A DNA stretch of 39,796 nucleotides from Conidiobolus incongruus B7586 (GCA_000697335.1 JNEM01014261.1:1-39796), one strand, 5' to 3'; positions 23,752 through 36,117 are shown, counted from the stretch's first letter. Notes: generated from the letters alone by a model not told the origin. Translations and numbers: made by a program.

Positions 23752-25298
23752 ATGATTTTGTTAAATAAAAGAATTAAAATTAATAACCAAGGTATTATCC
23801 ATTTATCTTTATTAATTTATATAAATTCTAATCCTTTAATGTTAGTTTTAAATTCGAATTTATTAAAGCTTAATTTTAATACGAGGACAATTCAATTCAA
23901 TGAAGAAAAATCTAAAGACCAGATTTTTTCATTGGAAAATTTAACAAAAAGAAGACAACCCAGCACCATTATTACGAAACCATTAAATATGGAACCCATT
24001 TCTATTGAAGCTAAATTGCCTAAAATTTATAAAAATTTTGATCAACCTGGAAATCCACACCTATTAAAAACTGTTCTAATTGGTCCTCCTAATGCTGGTA
24101 AATCTACTCTATTGAATTCTTTAATTCAAAATGAAGTAATAAATATTATGTTATTTAATTTATATTTATTCAATTAAATATTTATGATTAGATTTCGATC
24201 GTTTCTGCAAGACCTCAAACTACTAGAACTAGAATACCTGGAATTATGACTTGTGATAATAAACAAGTGGTAATACATAATCTTTAATTAATCTAGTTAA
24301 TTTGGCTAGTATTTAATATATTTTAGATATTTTTAGATACTCCAGGAATTGTAACAAATCTATCCAAACAAAAGTAACTATTATTTATAATAATTTTTGG
24401 AAATCATTATTAAATAATTGAATTAGATTTAATAGAGAATTATCCACTACTCCTTGGACATCGGTTGATGAAGCAGATCATTGTAAGTTATTATTTATCA
24501 ATATTATTAAAATAATTAATATTAATTAATTCCATATAGTGTTAATAGTATTAGACAGTACCAAATTAATTGACAGGACAAGTCATGCTGAAAACTTTAT
24601 GTTCGAAAGATTACAAAATTATCAAAAACCAGCTACTTTAGTTTTAAACAAAGTAACAAAACCATTTAATATTTCATTTTCATATTAATCACATATGACA
24701 GGTTGATTTAATTGATGACCAAGAAACAATTGATAATTTATTACAAGCCAATTTATCTAAATATGACCATTTTAAACATCATTTAGCGATCAGTGCATTT
24801 AATGGATTACAAGTTGACTCTTTGAAGGATCATATTTTAAATCTAACATATCCAAATGAATGGAAGTATCCTGCTCACATCAACCAAGACGTTTCTGATT
24901 ATGATATCGTTCAAGATACAATTCGAAAAGAAATTTTTGATCATTTAACAGGTTATTTGCCCTATCAAGTGACTCAGGTAATTTCATGGAAACATACATT
25001 AAATCCATATTTATTTATTATCCGAATAGAAAAATATTGGTTGGTTAGATGACCCTGAAGGTGCTCTAATTATTGAACAAGAACTTCATTTACCATCGAA
25101 AAGTATAGCAGTAATTCATATTATACATTCGATTATATATAATATATTTTAATATATATTGATTTTTAGAAAATTTTGGTAGGATCTAAAGGCAAAGTAA
25201 TTAATGAAATTACACACAATGCAATGATGAGTTTAAGAAGAAAATTCAAGAGAAAAGTTAAATTATATATTAATATTAAAGTTGATTCTAAAAAATAA
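23752..25298 (+). CDS. ERAL1: Mitochondrial Era GTPase (ERAL1-type)
   Basis: Era binds the small mitoribosomal subunit rRNA and aids its assembly. Exons: 23752-23791, 23846-24135, 24192-24269, 24327-24373, 24427-24482, 24540-24652, 24702-24977, 25030-25110, 25170-25298, giving 369 residues. G1 GPPNAGKS (93-100), G2 TTRTR, G3 DTPG (140-143), G4 NKVD (207-210), G5 ISAFNG, and a KH domain with GSKG loop at 332-335 (VGSKGKVINEI) are all canonical. A basic N-terminus suggests import into mitochondria. The first intron is 54 nt and in frame, so retention would still give a protein, 18 residues longer; I favour splicing because the join (MILLNKRIKINNQ then VL) falls at the same place as in the neighbour. 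Exons of 78 and 47 nt are shared with the neighbour; this gene has one extra intron before LLIVLD. Confidence 0.92.
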
Positions 25299-25894
25299 TA
25301 AATACTTTATCATATCTGTTCGGTATATTTTAAACACCATAATATTTATTTTTGGTATAACTGATATAAATATGAAGCCAATGACAAAAATCAGATAATT
25401 TTAGAATCGAATAAAATACACTTGTGATGAATAAAACTAATTAACCATAATAGATTAATGTTAGATATAAAAAATTGACTTGGTGTAATAAAAGTATAAT
25501 GATAAATAAAATATATTAATGATCTTGAGCCATACTTAATATTCTAGTTAAAAGAATTGGTTGATTGGATTAATCAAAGTTATATTGAAATAAAATGAAT
25601 TTAAGTATTATAATATAAAGATATAAAACTACTGATGGATATTCTGGCAATTTGACAATAAAGAATGTGTAAATACAAAAGTCAAAGAAATGAATAATTA
25701 TATGAATGATAAATATAAAATGAAGGTTGATTAATATGAACAGAAGTCAATTATATTAAAATAAATGAATAAACACGTAGAAATACATGGGATGGATAAG
25801 AGGGACAATAATAGTTTTGATTTGTATAGTGTGAATCCAACGCATTGCGTCAAGTTGGGCAGACGCCATCACAATCTGACGTGTTTATTCCAAC
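25299..25894. other. Convergent 3' intergenic region
   Basis: About 600 nt shared by the 3' ends of Era (plus) and the STM1-like gene (minus). It is purine-rich on the plus strand with several ATAAA strings; no gene was recognised. The part next to the STM1-like stop (from about 25830) is less AT-rich and is probably its 3' UTR. Confidence 0.5.
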
Positions 25895-26922
25895 TTAGTT
25901 GCTTCCAAGAGTGGGGAAAGCAGATTGGTCATTGACGTTGACGGCGGGAGCACGACGAGGAGCACGCTCACGACGTTCTCCACGACGGTCACCACGACGT
26001 CCAGGGCGTTGGGCTTCGTTGAAACGTTGTTCAATATCAAGGTGGACTTTTTGGGCACGTTCCTTTTTCTTACTAGACTTAGAGGGAATACCCTAAATGA
26101 AATTGGTAGATAAATATTGATAAATATATAAAAATAAATATTGTCAGATATTACCTTTCCGACGAAGAAATCTTCATCTTCTTTTTCCAAGAGAGAAGCG
26201 TTCTTCCACTTGGAGTCATCAACACCTTCATTAGCTTTACGGACTTCCTTGGTGGAGATGTTCAAGGATTTGGAGGCTAATTCAGCATAGTATTGATCAA
26301 GAGTCTTTTCATTGTCTTCGGGTTCTTCGACAGCTTCAGGAGTCTTGGGAGTTTCACCTTCAGCTTCAGGACTAAATATAATTTAATTAATTGATTATAA
26401 TCACGGAATTTACAATATTTACGCAGCGGCTTCAGCGGTTTGTTCGAGGTTTTCAGTAGGCTTACCCCAACCGGCTTCTTGAGCCTTTTTGGTGTCACTA
26501 AAAATACAAATTTAATATTTTCATAACTAATTAATTTATGCCAAAACTTACACTCTTCCAGTACCGGAGTGACGGTCGAATTCACGACCACGGCCAACTT
26601 GGCGGGGACGACGGCCACTGGAGGATTTACCACGGGGAGCACGTTCTTCAAGAGGAGCTAAATTGATTGATCAGTCAAAATCTCCATGTATCTAGAAATT
26701 GAAATCCATACCAGCATCTAAATCACCAGAAGCTCTGGGGCCACGGGAGCCTTGAGGGCGCTTAGCACGATCACCGGACTTAGCAGCTTCAGTCTTTTTG
26801 GCGGCGGTGGAGGTGGCAGTAGATTTGGGCTTTTGTTCTTTTTGTTTGGGGACAACCTTGATTTGTCCATCTTCTTCTTGACCGAGGAGGTCGAACAAAT
26901 TAACTGAGGTAACGGAAGCCAT
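25895..26922 (-). CDS. STM1/SERBP1 (HABP4)-family ribosome-associated protein
   Basis: Members (yeast Stm1, animal SERBP1/HABP4) bind the ribosome's mRNA channel and protect idle ribosomes. Exons: 26712-26922, 26552-26657, 26423-26497, 26155-26371, 25895-26092, giving 268 residues. Evidence in order: an N-terminal MASVTSVNLFDLLGQ followed by a Lys/Ala-rich linker; RGREFDRHSGTGR near residues 90-103, the hallmark of the HABP4/SERBP1 domain; an acidic linker; TLDQYYAELASKS then RKANEGVDDSKWK, matching the SERBP1 LDEWKAI...RKPNEGADGQWK block; an Arg/Gly tail (GRRGDRRGERRERAPR); and the terminal NDQSAFPTLG, matching DPEAFPALA. It is low-complexity, basic and likely intrinsically disordered. Codons are rich in C-ending triplets, as in RPS16 and EFL, fitting strong expression. 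It is transcribed divergently from RPS16 about 1.8 kb away. Confidence 0.9.
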
Positions 26923-28449
26923 CTTGGATTAGTTTAAGCTGAAATAAAAATTCAGAGAGTGATGGGTGCGTAGATGGATGGATTGGTTGAAGCTTGATGT
27001 TAGCTAGAGGTATAAACCTTACACTTCTAATATTACAGAAGAGGGAAGCCTGCAAATAATTTGATAGTATCACTTGTAAGTCAGCATTGATATGTATGAC
27101 TTACATATTCGACTATGATTGGCTAGAAAAATGGCACCAAATGACCTTCATCCAATTATATTCTTTAATATATTTCCCAGAAGATACCAATTAAACAAAC
27201 TTAACATTAAGAACTTGGTGTGTAAATTCAAACATTTATTGTAGTATCAAGTGCAATCCAAAGTCCTATATTATATATTAAATATCAATTATAGTCAATT
27301 ATTTAAATTTATTACTCTAAATTTTATAGTTTATCCTTTTTATATATAATTTAAAATAAATAAATATTATTTTTAGATAAAGCACATTTAAATATATGAA
27401 ATCAATAAGTTGGTAAATTCATCAAAAACTATTTTGATTATTCAATAATTAACTTTATTAATATAAAGATATATACAACTTGAATAAATCCTTATTTGAC
27501 AATTGAATAAAATATTTTATTAGATATTATAGATCATCTTACTTGAAACCAATTTACTCTAATATTTTTTCAAATATTTTTTATATATAAAAATATTTGT
27601 AATTTTTCAAGTTGTTAATCGCAATTATCCGAAGTTAATATTATGTATTATAATGACATCAGCAATTTTATTATAATTAAAATTAATTTAAAGGCTTTAA
27701 ACTATTACCATACAGCAAATTAAAAGTGATTTAATAAATGAACTTATGAATGAATTTAATGATATACATATATTAAAGTAGTTAATAATTTATTTTTTCA
27801 TCAAATATATAACCAAACTTGAAATTATTCGAACAGTAAATGAGTAAAAGATATATGGATTTATTAATACAAATATTTTTTCAGATATTGTAAAACATCA
27901 AATATTATTCTGAATAAGTTTTATATAATTCTAACTACATATGACATAATGACTATATTTTATAGAATTCTTTTCTTATATATTATTTTGCTTTAATCAT
28001 ATTAATCTATTAAAAACTCGAAATATAATATCAAAATTTAACTTGAAATTTAGATTTTTCACAAAGCTAGAAAAATTAGATGGATTTAAAAAGTGAAATT
28101 TGGAGAACAAAATAGATATAAAAATGTTGTATAATTGAAAAACTTGATATATTATATCATCAAGATGATTAATTATATTAGATGAAAAATTGCTATTGAA
28201 TGTTAAATATAATTTTGAATTATTCATTATAATTATTACAATATTGGGCTTGTAATATTTGATATATTTACAAACTTGATTTTAAAAATATTATTTTTAA
28301 AATCTAAACATTGATATCATGAAATATTATTATGGATGTAAATATCAGTGCAATCTTCGATATTAGAATATAGATAATTTTCATTTTGAATTTTGAATAT
28401 AGAGATGGAATCCCACAATCGAGAACAAACTGGTCAAAAATACTTATTA
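26923..28449. other. Divergent promoter region, STM1-like / RPS16
   Basis: The first 200 nt or so next to the STM1-like start are less AT-rich and should be its promoter and leader. From about 27200 to 28380 the sequence is plain AT-rich with no gene. A minus-strand open frame at 27997-28227 has only Asn/Phe/Ile-rich composition and is rejected. Confidence 0.55.
27118..27122 (-). promoter_or_regulatory. CCAAT box of the STM1-like gene
   Basis: ATTGG on the plus strand reads CCAAT (AGCCAATC) toward the STM1-like gene, 196 nt upstream of its ATG. It is in the non-AT-rich promoter segment. EFL has similar boxes. Confidence 0.4.
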
Positions 28450-28463
28450 AAATCACGTGATTT
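28450..28463. promoter_or_regulatory. Palindromic CACGTG element upstream of RPS16
   Basis: AAATCACGTGATTT is a perfect 14-bp palindrome with an E-box core, 238 nt upstream of the RPS16 ATG. ATCACGTGAT is the preferred form for the basic helix-loop-helix factor Cbf1, which controls ribosomal protein genes in some yeasts. It is followed by a T/C-rich stretch (28466-28515) like those in fungal ribosomal protein promoters. The regulator here is inferred. Confidence 0.5.
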
Positions 28464-28700
28464 AGGCTCCTTTCGCCAAAAGTATCTATCCTTTTGTATT
28501 TGTATAGTCTCTTTTGCTTTCCGAGGAAGTTACTGTCATCCCACTAGGTACGCATCCAAAGAAAGCATCCATTAGATAACTAGAAAACAAAATAATTTAC
28601 AAACAATATGATCAAATAAAAAATAATGATTCAATATTAAAAAACAAAAATAATACTTTAAAAACATTTGACTAAATATATTAATAATTTAGACACCATA

Positions 28701-29307
28701 ATGGAAGCTGTTCAAGTTTACGGACGTAAGGTATGAGATTTCTAAACAGATCAAGCTTGAAAAAAATCGTTTAACTTATCATAGTAATCATTTATTTAGA
28801 AAACCGCCACCGCCGTCGCCCACTGCAAGCGCGGAAAGGGTCAAATTCGTGTCAATGGATCCCCCATCGATCTCATTCAACCCGAAGTTCTCAAATTCAA
28901 GATCTACGAACCCATCCTTTTGATCGGTAAGGAACGTTTCGCCGATGTTGACATCAGAATTCGTGTCAGTGGTGGCGGTCAAGTCTCTCAAATCTATGGT
29001 ACTTATAAACGTATATAATATATGCCAGATTGTACTAATTTATACCATAGCCATCCGTCAAGCTCTTGCCAAGGCTATCGTCACTTTCTACCAAAAGTAC
29101 GTCGATGAAGCCTCCAAGAAGGAAATCAAAGACATCTTAGTCAAATACGACCGTACTCTCTTGGTTGCCGATCCCCGTCGTTGCGAACCCAAGAAGTTCG
29201 GTGGTCCCGGTGCTCGTGCTCGGTACTTAATATATATTATTTTTATATTTTCTAAATTTTAACCATATTATTTTTTGTATTTTAGTTACCAAAAATCCTA
29301 CCGTTAA
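28701..29307 (+). CDS. RPS16: 40S ribosomal protein S16 (uS9)
   Basis: A small-subunit protein whose C-terminal tail reaches the decoding centre. Exons: 28701-28730, 28800-28998, 29051-29222, 29286-29307, giving 140 residues (human 146). It starts [10 protein letters not shown], matching [20 protein letters not shown] in animals; the first intron falls right after the tenth codon. Further landmarks are [57 protein letters not shown] and the invariant C-terminal YQKSYR. The last exon codes only the final seven residues. The sequence is closer to animal than to yeast S16 by eye (for example [10 protein letters not shown]), consistent with a non-Dikarya origin but not decisive. Codons are strongly C-ending, unlike neighbouring REX1 and Era genes. 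Confidence 0.97.
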
Positions 29308-31120
29308 GGTGTATTGTTATACTTGGCTTGTATTATTGCCCTCGGGAGGTGGTATGGGCCTTGTCAATATTATAATAAATTCAATATACAGTTTCCGCCA
29401 AGGAGGTCTATTGAAATCTGTACTATGTAAATCGTCTCTTAGTATATTTATTATTTTATAAATATATTTTTTTATTTAAACTTCATCTTTAGTATTCATC
29501 CTTTCAAGTGCTATTTTTATACATAATCAAGAAATCGCAATGTTATTTACAATACTATAATTATTTGCAATTTTCATATTATTGAATCTGATCATTATTA
29601 ATATCACACTATTCGAATATTCATTTTCACTTCATTTCGGAATTCAGGCTCAACATAGTATTCGAACTTGTTCCTCAATCTCCTCTATTAGATCGATATT
29701 TTTTCAATCGCTATTACTCAGAATTAAAATCCTCTTATTTCTCTTTTTCAATGGCCACAATCATTTTTATACTTTCAATACTTCCATGTTCCAGAATATC
29801 ATTTTACCAGAAGTTATTTACATATATGCTAAGTTTCATATAATCAATATATATTTGAGATTGAATTTTATTAGAAATTATCAACAATTTCGGGCTGGGA
29901 GCAACTCTATATCATTCATGATCTCGAACTTTGACTCTCGATCAATATAATATAGTTTTTCACCTTATCCATATCCCTACAAATTATTATACAAATATCT
30001 AACAAAATGAATTTTATAATATTAATTCAATCATGAGTTAAACCACAAAAACATACTTTAGAATTTAATCTAAAAACATGTTTAACAAATTTAAATTAAT
30101 GTAATGTTTACCATTATACTTGTATATGTAAATAAAATACTATCCTTAGTCAAGGTCATTATTTTTAAGTTATCACTTGAGTGGTATCAGTTATTTTTTC
30201 AATCTTTTAATTTATATCTGATTCGAAATTTAAATAGGTTATTGCTTGCATTTGATTATTATTTAACAAAATAATATTTTTGATATTAAGAATTGAGCAA
30301 AATAACTTTCAGGCAAATATATATTTGGAATAATAAAATATATTTAATATTAATATATTTTTCTATTATGAATCAAACCATAGTTTTTACTGGAAAACAG
30401 CAATGTTCAATTGATATAATTAAAAACCTAAATTTGAATCTTGTATATTAAACTAGGTTAACGAAAATTATTATCAATTAATTTTAAGAATTGATCTTAA
30501 GGAAAAAATGGTATATGATTTTCTTTAATACATTCAATGATTTACATCAATCAAATTCAATACTTCTGAAGTTAATTTTAAAATTGAATACTATTCAGAA
30601 TTACGAATTAAAAATTGGATATTAAATAATTTAAATTAAAATCAATTTTTGTTGTATACAAAATTTTAAAATAATACATTAATTAGTATTTATAAGTTTA
30701 GATATAATGTTGTGATTTAAATATATTACAATGATGTATTTTTATTAATAAACTTAACAATATTTTTTAAACAAATATCTATTTATTTTTATATCTAAAA
30801 TATATTTGTAATCAACTAATGTTCAATTTAGATTATATTGAAGGTTAGCTGAGGTATTATATAGTATCAAAAATATATATATTAATAAATTTTGATTATA
30901 AAATAAATTTAATTTACAATATATGTTTTTTTAAATTTTTGGTAAAATTCATCAGAAAATTTAAAATATAATTTATTTTGAAATATCATTAAATTGTTAA
31001 TATAGGGTTATCGTAGTTGAAAATTTTTTAATATATCATTAATTTAAAATATATAAAGTTGTTTATTAAAATAATAATTTTTAAGATGTATCTATAATTT
31101 TTGATCAATAATTATATTGT
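29308..31120. other. Intergenic, one unexplained segment
   Basis: The 1.8 kb between the convergent RPS16 and Pol I subunit genes. The stretch 29640-29950 has a more mixed base composition than the pure AT sequence around it and is open for about 120 codons on the plus strand, but it has no ATG at its start, no recognisable homology, and a Ile/Phe/Ser-rich translation. The remainder (30000-31100) is plain AT-rich. Confidence 0.5.
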
Positions 31121-34100
31121 CTATTCACGAACGGCAACTTCTAACTTAATATTCATAGCCATCAATTCACTTGTCAAATATCTAAATACGTAAGGTAATG
31201 CAACAACATCGATATGTTCTTCGCTATTACACAGCCTGCAGGTAACGGTACGAGAAGCGGAAATAGTGGTGGGGGCAACGGAGATGGGGGAGACGATAGA
31301 GGAACATTTACGGCAGACGTGGCATTGTGAGTAATCGGAACAGTTCATCAAACGATCCTGAAGTAGGAAGGAAGTACCGTGAGCTAAGAGAGAATCACGT
31401 TCCATTTCACCGAAACGGATACCACCTTGGTTCTTTCTACCTTTAAGGGGTTGCATGGTAAGAGAGTTGACGGGACCTGTGGTACGTACTTGGTATTTGT
31501 CGCTAACCATGTGTCTTAGTCTCTGGTAGTAGACGATACCGAGATAGATGTCGGCATGGAATTCTTCACCAGTAATACCACTGTACATAGGTTCGTTACC
31601 GTGGTAAGAGTAACCAGCCTTGATGAGTTGCTCACCAAAGTAGTCAGCAGCAGGGAAATCTTCGTTGAATTGGAAGGGAGTGGCATCTTGAGCAATACCA
31701 TGGAGAGCACCAGCTTTGGCAGCCAAACTCTCAACGAACATACCAATTGTCATTCTGGAAGGGAAAGCGTGAGGGTTAATGATAATATCGGGCTGGATAC
31801 CGGATTCAGAGAAGGGCATATCGACGGATGGCAATTTCATGGAACAAACACCCTTTTGGCCGTGACGAGAAGAGAATTTGTCACCAATAACGGGAGGACG
31901 AGGGATTCTGAGACGAATTTGGATCTTCTCAAGAGGTTTCTTATCAGCAGGGTTGCCTAATAATTTGACTTCATCAACGATACCAACTTCAGTAGACTTG
32001 TAGCGTTTGATGACGACTTTGCCTGTCATTGTGTTGTGGAAGGCAAAGAAAGGATCACCTTCCTTAAGGGAGGTTCCGAGACGAGGCAAACCATCGGGAT
32101 CTAAGTGTTCCAAGATCTTGGGATTAGGGTTAGGACCCAATCCAAAGGCAAAAGTCATAGGGTCTCTTCTGTCTTTGAATTCGTTGAGATCAACAATTTC
32201 AGTCTTGTAAATGGTACCGTAACCGAAACCACGTTCGTGAGCACCTTTGTTCAAAATCATAGCGTCTTCCATATCGTAACCAGTGTAGGAAATGACAGCG
32301 ACAACGGCGTTAGTACCATTGGGGAATTCATCCATACCATAAGCGTTGTGGAGATGAGGACGGACAATGGGAGTTTGACCAGTTTGGAGTCTGTAAAGCT
32401 TGTTATCTGAACGGTATTTGAGAGCTTGAGCAGGTGTACCCATGGTTTGTTTGCCCATTTGACATTGATACATATTACGAGGACTCTGATTGAAGTCAGA
32501 GAATGGTGTCAAATTGGCAACAGTACTGAGAATATCAGTAGGGTGGAAATCCATATGAGTGGTAATACCAGGAACAATATCCTCCTTCAAACAAGCAATG
32601 TCCATGTAGACCTGCTCGAAAGGACCAACAATATCTGTCTTACCGTTGGCAAGATATTTAACAGGACGAGACATTCTAGAGGGACCTGAGAACAAGAATA
32701 AACCGGGGTATTGACCTCCGTTAGAAGGTGGGACAAAACCAATTTCCAAGTCTAAAGGAATATCGGGATGGCCTTCGACTTTTAGGTGGCGCAATTCTTT
32801 AGCAATTTTAGCTCCAACGGCAGGAGAGCACCAGCCAACAATACGTCCATCTAATTGGACGGTGATGGCCTTAGGGTTATTCGTACATCCGTTGACGAGT
32901 TGAGACATACCCAATTCAGCAAGAATAGCAGGAATGCCGCTGACATCATTATAGTGAGTAGTGACTTTGCATTTGTGACTTAAATGATTTAACAAACCGC
33001 AGGGAGAACCATCTGGAGTGTGAACTGGGCACATGAAACCCCAAGCTTCTGGAAGCAGTTTACGAACGGAAGTAGTCTTTAATTCAGCAAAGAAAGCACC
33101 ACGATGGATACATTGGAAGTGAGAAATATAACGCAAGAAGTTAAGCTTTTCAGCAATGATGGTGTAACCAGTAAATTGAGATTGATCAAGGCCTGATCTG
33201 GAGACCAAATTACCAGTAGCCAAGAAATATCTTAATTTGTCACCAATATCTCCTGGACATTTAGCAAATGCTTTTTTAATGTAGCGCTCTAAACTCAAAA
33301 ATTAGCTATCAAGAGTATGGAATAAATATAAATTATATACCATCATTCAAGTTAACTTTAGCGGGAGTAAGCCTAAGATCAGTCAGAACGGCTCTCTTAA
33401 AAGCTATCAAGTAGTCATAGAGACGTTCTTTGATGATGTTTCCGTAAAGATGTCCACCAAGGAGAACTTCGTGATTTTGAGGAGAATCTGGATTATCGGG
33501 AGAGGCCTCATTGGAAGCAACGGCGTATACTTTGCGAATCATATAGCTATTCAATGATTAATAAAAAATATCAGGGTGATGGCAATATAATGGTACCATA
33601 AAAGATTGAATTTGTCACGATTATCTTTGAGATGGACGAGAACAGCATTCTTAATGAGGAGCTCACCAACTTCCTTATCGGTGTACCAATCGGGAGGACT
33701 GAAAGCAACTCTGAATTTGTTACCAAGATATTTGAGACACTCTTCTTGAGAGTACAAGTTGAAGGTCTTGAAGCTTCTTAACATAATTTCGACTCGATCT
33801 AAAAGTAAGGAGTTGCCCAAATCATTTTGAACTAAAGCATCAAAAATCTCTTTATCTGAGCAAGGTACTAAGGCCTATTTGAATAATGTTAGAGTATGCT
33901 TAGCTTAGAATTGTAAGAATAGTTACCTTCATCAGTAAAACAACGGGAATCAAATATTCAATCTTTTTCCAGTAGAATTTGGCCATGCAGTTACCATCAT
34001 TCAAGTAGTGAACTGTGAATGTAATGGAGGTTTCGTCTTCATTCACACAGCGGATAACACTAGCTAAAGTACTGAAACCAGCACCACGCTTAGTTAAAGA

Positions 34101-34709
34101 TGGACGATTCAAAACGATGACATGATTACGCTTGGGAGCAATTAAAAGACGAATGATTTTTTCAATACCATTTAAGATAAAGTAACCACCAAAGTCTTCG
34201 GATTCTTCCTTATGCTTGACTAAGTCTTGGGGACCCATTTTGTGCAAGTGGCAGAGATTAGATTTGACCATGATAGGACATTGACCAAGATCTTGTATCA
34301 TAGTAGTGACAGGACCGTCGTTGATTCTCATACTGATTTCTGCAGATAAATTACCGGAATAATTTCTTAAACCTTCACGACATTCAGAAGGATAAATTTT
34401 ACGATCAGTAGTACTGAAATGCTTTTCAGGCAAAAGACATTTATCCAAAACAACGTTCGATACCCAAACTTCAATCTTATTGCCGTCTTTGTCGAGAAAA
34501 CCGACTGGAAGCATATTCTTAATACTGAGATCCATTAAGCTATACGTATTGCCATTTCTGTCTTTCTTGAAGGGGCCAAAAAGATTATTAAAAGCTTCAA
34601 TATGGACTTCGGTAAGTTTCTGCAAATCGGGGTAGAGAGTTTCTTTGCTCAAATTTCTGAAGTTTCTCTCTCTTTGCACTGTGTTAAAAGAGAATTTTGA
34701 GGGAGCCAT
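31121..34709 (-). CDS. RPA135: DNA-directed RNA polymerase I second-largest subunit (RPA2/RPA135)
   Basis: This forms half of the Pol I active-site cleft and transcribes rRNA genes in the nucleolus. Exons: 33927-34709, 33597-33874, 33341-33546, 31121-33288, giving 1144 residues (yeast Rpa135 is 1203). The start MAPSKFSFNTVQRERNFRNLSKETLYP fits Pol I type. Landmarks: SDFNQSPRNMYQCQMGKQTM; SYTGYDMEDAMILN near 756-769 with the acidic pair of the second-largest subunit; GDKFSSRHGQKGVCS near 891-905; GGIRFGEMERDSLLAHG near 1045; and a C-terminal zinc site with CHVC (Cys1078, Cys1081) and CRLC (Cys1106, Cys1109). IQPDIIINPHAFPSRMTIGM is conserved in all such subunits; the CSSIVSP zinc insertion and VEGHPDIP-type spacing favour Pol I over Pol II and III. 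Exon 3 to 4 joins GATG to AGCGC, giving DERYIKKAF. All key motifs are intact. Confidence 0.96.
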
Positions 34710-35717
34710 TTTATAAATTAAAAATAAATTATAGAGGTAGAAAAGATTATGATTTAATCAAATGGGGTCAAGTCTATTTTGTAATAAATATTATATAAGA
34801 TATTAATTTTATTACAAATATCTATTATTATTCAATTTATTAGCAAAGGCTGACAACCCTTTATTAGTAACAAACTGTTAATTTTATAATCAATTTAAAT
34901 ATTAAATTTTCAATTTTATTTTATGGGATTATATTCATTTTTGATTTTAAAAATCAAAATAATTAGATTTTTGATTGTGTTTAATCAATAAGTGTTATCT
35001 TTTAAACTATTATATTTAATATATGAAATAAAATGATATATAAAGCCAAGGAGATAATACTATTTCTCAATTATAATATACTATTTAGAAAGCTTTAAAA
35101 ATTAATCTTTTATCAAAGTTATTTAAAAACATATTTTAGATTAATTAAAATTAATATTTGTATAAATTTTTAAAATTCATCTATTAGTAATTTATTGTGA
35201 CCAGATGGTTAACAATAGAAACTATATATTTCAGTTTTTATTTATGATAATTTTCTGTATATATTCTCATATTTGATCAATTAAATATAATATTTTGAAT
35301 AATTTTCAATCAAAGTTAATATAATTCAAAATAGTAATATAATTAAGATTGAAAATTTATAAATTGAGTAATTTTGCTTCATTTTGGATTTTCAATTTAA
35401 TTTGCTCAATTTTCAAAATATATAGCATTAATATAACTAAATGCAGCTTCTAATTGCATTTTGTTAGGAATTGTAAGTCAAGGATGACATCTACTATTGC
35501 ATTTATATTTTCTGTTCAATGGTAGCTCTTAAGTAATCAATATCTTAATATTTAGTGATACTTTCAATCTCTATAAATAGTACCTTGTTGTAAATAAGGC
35601 ATTTATTTCTAATAAAGCAAATAATTATTTTAGGTAATTAAAGTAAATAATGTAGGTATATTTGTAAATGATAAGCTTATCAACAAGATTATAATATATA
35701 TAACATTTGAATCATTT
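34710..35717. other. RPA135 upstream region and transition to repeats
   Basis: About 1 kb of AT-rich DNA. It should hold the RPA135 promoter next to 34710. No gene, RNA or distinct motif was recognised. The host-gene part of the window ends here. Confidence 0.55.
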
Positions 35718-36117
35718 TGTTGAGAGACTAGTTTTTTAAATTCTTATATATACTTTTATATAATTCAATTAACTATAAATTATATAATTAATTTATACTT
35801 ATATAGTTAAATTAATTATATAAATAGTATTGAATTATTTAATAAATTAGGTTTTTCTTTTCCTTCTCAATTCTTACTATATTTTACTTTTACACTACTT
35901 TTAAGATTTAGATTATTTTTTATTAATATTATAGTATATCAACACTACCTGATATAAATTTTAATATATTATTAACTTATCTTAATTTAAAGCTTAATTA
36001 AACTTTATTTATACTTGCATATTATAATTATATTATATTATTATATTTTATACTATATTATTTTTATATTAGTTTTCCTCTATACTATATTAGTTTAACC
36101 ACCATTATATTTATATA
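35718..36117 (+). repeat. LTR of a Ty3/gypsy fossil, left copy
   Basis: About 400 bp beginning TGTTGAGAGACTAG. The same sequence occurs in reverse orientation at 37598-37997, matching over its whole length, with most differences being C in the right copy and T here when both are read in LTR sense. It sits directly 5' of gag-like sequence in the same orientation, which is the position of a 5' LTR. It is old and very T-rich. Confidence 0.75.

Noticed and set aside
25899-26113. Plus-strand Arg-rich open frames over the STM1-like gene
   Set aside because: They are shadows of the Arg/Gly-coding 3' exon; the minus strand carries the family motifs and splice sites.
27997-28227. Minus-strand 76-codon open frame
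   Set aside because: Its Asn/Phe/Ile-rich low-complexity translation is what random AT-rich DNA gives; no splice partners or homology.
31556-32689. Several plus-strand open frames within the Pol I subunit gene
   Set aside because: They are antisense shadows of the conserved exon 4 and show no homology of their own.
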